Under the pieces are notes generated by a model. It saw only the letters and a program-made list of their open reading frames with translations. It was not told the origin of the DNA and searched no databases. A stretch of 64,000 bases of DNA from Paraburkholderia graminis C4D1M (GTDB lineage Bacteria; Pseudomonadota; Gammaproteobacteria; Burkholderiales; Burkholderiaceae), in NCBI RefSeq assembly GCF_000172415.1, contig NZ_ABLD01000018.1:80243-144242 (forward strand), given 5' to 3'. Both the position numbers and the translations under genes were made by a program. Within the stretch, counting starts at the first letter, position 1, and each line of letters starts with the position of its first letter. Below, piece by piece: positions 9,133 through 17,500 of this stretch.

Positions 9133-9775
9133 CGGTCGCGCGATCGAGCAGTGCCAATTCGACGCGCAACGCGTCATGACGATGTTCCGGAAGGCTCTGA
9201 ACGAGATTCTCAATGGCCGCGGGCAGACGTCGCGCGATCTAAACGCTGCCCGCGCCGTACTGTCGTATCTCGCGAAAACTGATATGCACGAAGTCTTCCC
9301 AATTGGGCGTCCGCAAGATCATGCGCACCTGCCCCGACTTATCCACCATCTCTTCGATGTGCGGAGACCGTTTGCCCACCACGCGCAATAGTCGGTGCAA
9401 ACTGGTCGATGGCAAGCACGGCCGTCGTCGGATCGTTGATCGCCGCCGACAGCGCTTTCAGCGCAATATCGACCAGGATGCGAAACGCGAGCATAGGGTC
9501 CTGCTCGATGCTGCGTTCCGTCCCGAAAGCGACCAGGGTGCGGAGCCTCCTTTCATCGATTGCGCCACAATTCCGTACAGATAGAACAGGGGTTCTTCCA
9601 CCGCGACGAAATCACCCACTTGCGGTACGAATTCAATGATTGAGTCAGTGCGCCGCGCCTTGGCCACCAGCCATTCCAGATTCACCGCCAGAACGATGCC
9701 AGATTTGCCGCGATGATGAACAATCCGATCCGGTACGCCTCTGTCCTCCTCGCGTTCCGGCGGGGTAAGAAGCAT
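9133..9775 (-). pseudogene. DUF2254-family membrane protein gene, multiply disrupted
   Basis: Minus-strand translation in shifting frames reconstructs the soluble half of a DUF2254 protein. Blocks seen in order are LVAKARRTDSIIEFVPQVGD and VAVEEPLFYLYG in one frame, then FGTERSIEQDPMLAFRILVD and SAAINDPTTAVLAID in a second. LHRLLRVVGKRS, LRTPNWEDFVHISFREI and then LPEHRHDALRVELALLDR follow in a third. There are at least two frameshifts, and a TAG replaces an expected codon after RQYGAGSV. The N-terminal membrane half is not clearly present, although sequence up to about 9936 may belong to it. The 3-prime end may run a few bases into the phosphatase gene. Confidence 0.75.
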
Positions 9776-10015
9776 TCGAAAATCTCTTGCAATGCTGAGG
9801 ATGCCGGATCATCAATCCCCATAGCTACGATGCATCCGACATCCGGCGAAAGGGGCGGCGGCACAAGCCGTGCGATCGCCGCCGCGCAAGCGGGAAAAAG
9901 TGTAATGGCGCAGAATTGGATGGTGAGCACCTTCAAACGCGCGTGAGAGGAAGCGGTGCCAGACTTCGGTCATCAGGGCTTTCCGTTACCGAGCAACTTT
10001 GCTGTAGAGGAACCA

Positions 10016-10660
10016 ATGAAGAAAGGAAAGACAAAACTCACCCGCCATGATGCTGAGCGCCTTTTCGAGGGGCTGCCCGTCAGTAAGACGACAGGATCGA
10101 GCCGGCCGGAGAACCCATTCGAAGCAGGGGTGTTCGACGTGGTCGAGCGCGTCGACGACGAAACCAAACTCTGGAAAGACAGCCTCATTACTCTTCCGAT
10201 GTCGATCGAGTTGCCGACCGGCTACGAGTCGGTCTCTCGCCTGCGCGAGGCGATGGCGCGGGCCTGGCGCGTGAAGTGGGTGAGGGAGGGCAAAAACGAG
10301 GTTGTCGCGGAGTTTCCGGAAGGGTGGACCGCCGTTCGCCCCGAGACCGGCCCCATAGAGTTGCGAGATCCGTCCGGCGTGGTCCGTGCCTTATACGGGT
10401 GGGCCACGGATGCGGAACTCAGGATTCTTCCACGGTACGTTGTTGAGTCGCAGGCGAACAGATCGAGCGGACTGGGCAGCTTGCTTGTCCGTGATCGCGG
10501 GACCGGTCAAATTCTCGAGAGGTCGTCAACATGGTCGGCTCGAACCGGTACCAACCATCCAGATTGGGCCAGGCTGTCGGCGTGGCTCAGCTTACGCTAT
10601 CCACAACACCACGACCCGCTGAGGTACTGGGAAGATTGCGAGGAAAACACACAAAACTGA
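10016..10660 (+). CDS. Hypothetical protein (214 aa)
   Basis: Translation from the ATG at 10016, which has AGAGGA just upstream, gives a 214-residue soluble protein. Its N-terminus is lysine-rich (MKKGKTKLTRHDAERLFEG), and it contains a Trp/Arg-rich region (REAMARAWRVKWVREG) and a C-terminal segment with HPDWARLSAWLSLRY. No signal peptide or membrane segment is seen. I do not recognise the family. Codon use resembles neighbouring real genes, so it is probably expressed; its neighbours give no functional clue. Confidence 0.65.
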   Translation: MKKGKTKLTRHDAERLFEGLPVSKTTGSSRPENPFEAGVFDVVERVDDETKLWKDSLITLPMSIELPTGYESVSRLREAMARAWRVKWVREGKNEVVAEFPEGWTAVRPETGPIELRDPSGVVRALYGWATDAELRILPRYVVESQANRSSGLGSLLVRDRGTGQILERSSTWSARTGTNHPDWARLSAWLSLRYPQHHDPLRYWEDCEENTQN

Positions 10661-10960
10661 GTAGCGGTGCAAAGTAGCTACCGACGGGCAACGAGACAGA
10701 GCGCGGCGATATCGTCGCGAGTCCCCTTAGTCGGTCCACCCTATCGCTACGTTCGGACAGGGCGTTTGCTCCGATGGCATCGTGCATGCATGGCATGCGC
10801 CGGTAAATCCAGACGATCCGGCGATCGTCGAGTTGGCCGGCTGTCGGGAACGCATCTACACGGTACTCGAAAAAATATAAATCGCGACAGCGTCACCAGA
10901 TGCGTTCACACTGGGCGACATGGCCGTTGCTTTCGCGACGGGCAAAACCGGGGAACCATA
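10661..10960. other. Intergenic stretch with possible decayed reading frame
   Basis: No intact gene is seen. One plus-strand frame at about 10745-10970 reads protein-like (GIVHAWHAPVNPDDP, CRERIYTVLEKI, then a TAA, then DAFTLGDMAVAFATG in the same frame). This suggests a small gene broken by a stop. I recognise no family, so this is only a note. Confidence 0.25.
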
Positions 10961-11101
10961 TTGGCGAAGAGCACGATGCGCGGTAATCGCGAAGTTAAAA
11001 AGCCCAAACAACCCAAAAAGGTAGTGTCTCCTGCGGTAGGCGTGTCCCCAGCGCTTGCCTCGAAGACCGCCGCAGGCGGCGCACCGGCCAGGAAGAAATA
11101 G
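10961..11101 (+). CDS. Small basic protein (46 aa), TTG start
   Basis: Starting at the TTG at 10961, preceded by GGGGAA, the frame gives a 46-residue peptide (LAKSTMRGNREVKKPKQPKK and an Ala/Pro/Gly tail ending PARKK). Small Lys/Pro-rich proteins beginning MAKSxMRxNREVKKPK are, from memory, common in Burkholderiaceae, which is why the TTG start is preferred over the internal ATG at 10976. The function is unknown. Earlier in-frame sequence back to 10667 does not look coding. Confidence 0.5.
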   Translation: MAKSTMRGNREVKKPKQPKKVVSPAVGVSPALASKTAAGGAPARKK

Positions 11102-11578
11102 CAGGCGCTGGGACACGGATCCGTGTCCTTTCTGCTCCATGGTTTCCGTATGTTCAGCCGCAAGCTGCGTCGACGGGGCTGTGCATACGTGCTCCCGCCC
11201 GTCGCCGATTGCCGCACGGTCACATCGAAGCTTATCTGCCAAATTTAGTGTGCCCCTCGACGGCAGCTACCGTTTTGCGCGGGAGCGAGTCATTGCCGAC
11301 CGCTTCCGCAGAAGCCGCATAGCTGCTTGGTTGTCCTGACGGTTCCTCGCATGTCCGCCCACACCGTGAATCAAGCCACATCCCGCAGGCGTGCATGCAT
11401 GCGAAGGTGGGGTGTGGCCTCGCCGAAGGAAAGTCCCGATCATGTTCCAACTCGATGAGCCGTCGGTCGCTACTACGATGGCAAACCCGACGGCAAGCGC
11501 TGTGCGCGCCGCTAACATGACACGCCACCGCGACCGGTTCACCCGGCCGAACTCATCGGCGCCGCAGGAACTGCGCCT
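11102..11578. other. 477-bp upstream region of the giant glucan synthase gene
   Basis: No convincing gene is seen on either strand. The stretch presumably carries the promoter and leader of the 8.6-kb gene that follows, but I could not place a sigma-70 promoter with confidence. Confidence 0.5.
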
Positions 11579-14500
11579 GTGAAAACGATCCTCCGGTATG
11601 TCGCGAGACATCGTTCGCCGTCGGCGCCGTGGACCGACACCGCGCCGGTGCGCGAAGAACTGTTCGGCGTCGAACGGCTCGAGCAACATGCGGAAAGCCT
11701 CGCTGCCGCGCAACCGGTCACGAAGACACCGCCTGCCGTTTTATCGCTGCACACGAGACTGAACGATAATGCCGCGGTCCTGCTCGCGGCCTACCGCGCG
11801 AGCGCCGAAGAACTGGAGCGCGGCCGGGGCGTGGTGCCCGCCGCGGAATGGCTGCTCGACAACTATCACCTCGTCGAGGAGCAGATCCGCGAGATTCGCG
11901 ACGACTTGCCGCCCGGCTACTACCGTCAGTTGCCCAAGCTTGCCGCAGGTCCGTTCGCCGGGTATCCGCGCGTGTTCGGTATCGCGTGGGCGTTCGTTGC
12001 GCATACCGACAGCCACGTCGACCCGCAGATCCTGCGGCGTTTTATCAGCGCGTATCAACGGATTCAGCCGCTGACAATCGGCGAATTGTGGGCCGTGGCG
12101 ATCACGCTGCGCATCGTGCTGATCGAGAACCTGCGACGCCTGACTGACCAGATTACTGCTGGCCGCAGCGCACGCGCCGACGCCGATGCACTCACCGACC
12201 GTCTGCTCGAATCGGGGAGTGCCCGTTCGGCGCTCGAAGCGGACATTTCCACGCGCTCCTCAGGCCTGTTGTCGGAGCTGTTCGCCGCACAGCTCGCAAA
12301 ACGGCTGCGTGACCAGGATCCGCGCATCACGCCGGCACTTGGCTGGCTGGAAGAGCGGCTCAAGCTTCAGGGCGTCTCTGTCGATGAAGTCGTGCAACAC
12401 GCACAGCAGCGGCAGGGCGCGTCGAACGTCACCGTGCGCAATGTGATCACCAGCATGCGGCTGATTTCCGACATCGACTGGACCGAACTGTTCGAGAGCG
12501 TGAGTCTTGTCGACGCGCGGTTGCGCGCGGACAGCGGCTTTGCGACGATGGATTTCCCGACGCGCAACCTGTATCGCAGCGCGATCGAGCAACTGGCGCG
12601 CGGCTCTTCTTTCACCGAACTCGAAGTCGCCGGACTAGCGCTGGAATCGGCCCGGGTGGCGGCGCTGGAAGCAGGCGATGGCGCACATGCACAACGCGCC
12701 GGCGACCCCGGCTATCACCTGATCGCCGAGGGCCGGCGAGCACTGGAGCGGGCGATCGGATTCCGGGCGCCTGCGCGTCTGCGGATCACGCGCCTCAACG
12801 TCCGCCTCGGCATCCACGGCTATGTCGCCACAATCCTGACGCTCGCCCTGGCGTTACTCGCGCTCGCGTTGTGGGCACTATCCACACTGGCGCCGCCCGG
12901 TACCGAAGCCTGGGTACTCGCGCTGTTTGCCGTATGCGCATTCCTGCCTGTCACCGAGGTCACGACCGCGCTAATCAATCGCGCGGTGACATGGAGTTTC
13001 GGCGCAATCACGTTGCCCGCTCTCGAACTGACTGCCGGCGTGCCGTCGTCATTGCGCACACTGGTTGCCGTGCCGACGCTTCTGACGAGCGAAGCCGATC
13101 TCCGCGAGCAGGTCGAACGCCTCGAAGTGCATCACCTCGCGGGAGCCGGTGGCGACCTGTCCTTCGCGTTGCTCGCGGACGGGCTCGATGCGGATCAGGA
13201 AGTGCTGCCGGACGACGCACACCTGCTCGCCGTGGCCGCCGACGCGATCGACGAGCTGAACCGCCGTTACGAGCCAGGCCCCGGTGGAAGCCGTTTCCTG
13301 CTGCTACATCGCCGCCGCGTGTTCAATGCGAGCGAGAACAAATGGATGGGCTGGGAACGCAAGCGCGGCAAGCTGCACGAACTCAACCGCCTGCTGCGCG
13401 GTGCGACGGATACGACCTTTGTGTCGATCGCCGGCCGTGCACCGCAGGTGCCGCCCGAGGTGCGCTACGTCATCACACTCGACGCCGATACGCGTCTGCC
13501 ACGCGACGCCGCGCTACGGCTGATCGGCAAGATGGCGCATCCGCTGAACCGGCCGACGTTCAGCGACGCCGATCAACGCGTGGTCAACGGATACGCGATC
13601 CTGCAACCGCGTGTCACGCCATCGCTGCCCGTCGGGCAGGAAGGGTCGCTGCATCAGCGCGTCTTCTCCGGCCCCGGCGGGATGGACCCGTACGCGGCGG
13701 CGGTGTCCGATGTCTATCAGGACCTGTTCGGCGAAGGGTCGTATACCGGCAAGGGCATTTACGACGTCGATGCGTTTGAGGCGGCTTTGCGTGGACGCGT
13801 GCCCGAAAACGCGCTGCTCAGTCACGATTTGTTCGAAGGGATTTTTGCGCGCGCCGGACTCGCGTCGGATGTCGAGGTGGTCGAGGAAGTGCCGTCGCGT
13901 TACGACGTGATCGGCAAGCGCCAGCATCGCTGGACGCGTGGCGACTGGCAATTGCTGCCGTGGATCGTCGGCTATCGCGGCCGGGACCGACACGCGATGC
14001 CGTCGATCGGCCGCTTCAAGATGCTCGACAATTTGCGCCGCTCGCTGCTCGCTCCCTTCATGGTCGCCGCGCTCGGCCTATGCTGGCTGATGCCGATCGA
14101 CGCCGGAATGGCAAGCTCGCTGCTGGTGCTAAGCGCGCTCGCGATTCCCGCATTCCTGCCGACGCTGTTCGCGATCCTGCCGCGCCGCAGCGGCATCCAT
14201 CTGCGCAATCATCTGGACGTGCTGGCCGCCGATGTGCGGCTCGCAACCTTGCAAACAGTTCTGTCGACCGCGTTCCTCGCTGACCAGGCGTGGCGCATGG
14301 GCGATGCGATTATCCGCACGCTGATACGGCTGTTCGTGACGCATCGCCGGCTGCTCGAATGGACCACCGCCGCCCAGTCGAAGGGCAGCCCCCGACTCGA
14401 CTTGCGCGGCTTTTATCGGCAGATGAAAGGCGGTGTCGCGCTCGGCCTTGTGCTGCCGGCTGGTGCGATCGCGTTTGCACCCTCGCACTGGCCGCTCGTG

Positions 14501-17500
14501 CTGCCGTTTGCGCTGTTATGGCTCGCCGCGCCGGCGCTCGCGCTGTGGTCGAGCCGGTCGCCGACCGTCGCGCGGCGTTTCGCGATGGCGGACGCGGACG
14601 CACGCAGCCTTCGCCTGATCGCGCGACGCACGTGGCGTTTCTTCGAGACCTTCGTTACGCCCGCAGAGAACATGCTGCCGCCCGATAATTTTCAGGAAGA
14701 TCCGAAGCCGGTCGTCGCACACCGCACCTCGCCGACCAACCTCGGGCTCTATCTGCTGTCGGCGGTTGCTGCGCGGGATTTTGGCTGGGCGGGGACGACG
14801 GAAACCGTCGAACGGCTTGAAGCGGCGTTCGCTTCGATGCACAAGCTCACGCGTTTCAAGGGGCATTTCTATAACTGGTACGGGACGCTCGATCTCCAGG
14901 TGCTGGCACCGGCGTATGTTTCGTCGGTCGATAGCGGCAATCTGGCCGGTCATCTGATCGTTCTCGCCAACGCGTGCGAAGAGTGGCCGCATGAATTGCT
15001 CGCGCCGGCCGCGCGGCCCGGATTGATGGATAACCTGCAACTCGCGCGTGAAGCCATCGACACGCTGCCCGCCGCAGGCGGTGAACATGGCAGGCAACTG
15101 GTTGCGATCCTCGAAGAGATCAGCAAGCAGTTGCACGGTCCGCAGGCGTTCGAAGCGCTGTCGCCATCGCTCACGCGGCTGACCGAAAAGGCCGCGAAGG
15201 CAGCGCGTGAACTCGTGCCCGCCGGCGGCGGCGATAGTTCTGCCGACCTGATGTTCTGGATCGATGCGTTGAGTAAAAGCCTGGTCGAACATGCCCGCGA
15301 CCGGCAACAACTCATCGCGGCACCAGAGCTTCTGCAGGCACGCCTGAAGTCGCTCGCCGATACGTCGCGGGCGATGGCGCTCGAGATGGACTTCGCATTC
15401 CTGCTCGATCCGGAACGCAAGCTGCTGTCGATCGGCTATTCCCAATCCGACAACAGCCTGGACGTGAACTGCTATGACCTGCTGGCGTCCGAAGCGCGTC
15501 TCGCAAGCCTGTTCGCCATCGCGAAAGGCGACGTGACGACGCGCCACTGGTTCCGCCTCGGTCGCGCTGCAACGCCGGTCGGTGACGGCTCGGCGCTGAT
15601 CTCGTGGTCGGGGTCGATGTTCGAATACCTGATGCCCTCGCTGGTGATGCGTGCACCGGTCGGCAGCCTGCTTGAGCAGACAAGCCGCCTGGTGGTGGAA
15701 CGGCAAGCCGCGTATGGGCGTTCGCTTGGCATCCCGTGGGGCATTTCGGAATCGGCGTACAACGCACGCGACATCGAATTTACCTACCAGTATTCGAATT
15801 TCGGCGTGCCCGGCCTTGGCCTCAAGCGAGGGCTTTCGGAGAACCGGGTGATCGCACCGTATGCAACGGGGCTAGCCGCGATGGTCGACCCACTAGCCGC
15901 GCGAGAGAACTACGCACGACTCGCCGCGCTCGCCGCGCTCGGCGCGCTGGGGCGCTATGGTTTCTACGAAGCACTCGATTTCACCCGCTCGCGGCTACCT
16001 GAGAACGAGGATGTTGCGATCGTGCGCAATTTCATGGCCCATCATCAGGGCATGACGATCGTGTCGATCGCGAACACGTTGCTCGACGCGCAGATGCGGG
16101 CACGTTTTCATCGCGAACCCATGATCCAGGCCAGCGAACTGTTGCTGCAGGAGCGTATGCCGCGCAATGTCGCCGTCGCGCATCCCCGTGCCGAAGAAGT
16201 GAAAACGTCAGCAACGGTCGCCGGCGTCGTGCCGCCGACCGTACGGCGCCTCACAGCGTCGGCCGTTGCCGGCGCGGCGCCCGTGACACACCTGCTGTCG
16301 AATGGACGCTACGCCGTCATGCTGACTGCGACCGGCGCCGGCTACAGCCGTTGGCGCGATCTCGCCGTGACGCGCTGGCGCGAAGACGCAACCCGCGACG
16401 ATTGGGGTTCTTTCATCTTCCTGCGCGACACGCAGAGCGGCCACGTGTGGTCGGCCGGCGCAAAGCCGGCTGATAGCGCTGCCGATTACGAAGAGGTTGT
16501 GTTCGGCGAGGACCATGCTGAATTCATCCGCCGCGACGGCTCGTTGACAACGACGATGGACGTACTGGTTTCCGGTGAAGCAGACGGTGAAGTGCGCCGC
16601 GTCTCGTTGGCCAACAGTGGACGCCGTGCGCGCGAGATCGAACTGACATCCTATGCGGAAATCGTGCTCGCGACGCCCGCTGCCGACAACGCGCATCCCG
16701 CCTTCTCACGGATGTTTGTCCAGACCGAGCACCTTGCGGAGTTCGGCGCGCTGGTGGCCACGCGCCGTCTGCGTTCGCACGACGAAAGACAACTGTGGGC
16801 TGCGCATTTCGCGGTTGTCGACGGCGAGATCGTTGCCGAGCCGCAATACGAATCGGATCGCGCGCGCTTTCTGGGACGCGGGCGCAACGCCGGCACGGCG
16901 GCAGCGATCTTCGACGATCAGCCGCTGAGCAATACTGCCGGGACCGTACTCGATCCGGTCCTTGCGCTCAGATATCGCGTGCTGGTGCCGCCGGGCAAGG
17001 TCGCACGCGTGACGTTCTGGACAGTAGTGGCCGAGTCGCGAGCGCTGTTGCTCGATCTGGTCGACAAACACCATGACCGCAACGCGTTCGACCGCGCCAA
17101 AACGCTAGCCTGGACGCAGGCTCAGGTGCAGTTGCGTCATCTCGATGTCGAAGCCGACGAGGCTGCGGATTTTCAGCGCCTCGCCGCGCCGGTTATTTAC
17201 GCCGATGCGCGTTTCAGGGCGCCGTCGGACACGATCGTTCGAGGAGCTGGTCCTCAGTCCGGAGTCTGGCCGCACGCGATCTCCGGCGACCTGCCGATCG
17301 TGCTGCTGCGTATCGATGACGTCGAGGACATCGCGCAAGTCCGGCAATTATTGAGGGCGCACGAGTACTGGCGGATGAAGCGGCTGGACGTCGATCTCGT
17401 CATCGTCAACGAACGGGCTTCGTCTTATATCCAGGAGTTGCAGGGTGCGATCGAGACAGCCGTGCGCAGCAGCCAGTTGCGGCCGCGTATCGGCGAAGAG

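Noticed and set aside
14516..15706. A 396-codon minus-strand frame inside the glucan synthase gene
   Set aside because: It is antisense to strongly conserved enzyme sequence and its translation is compositionally biased with no family features.
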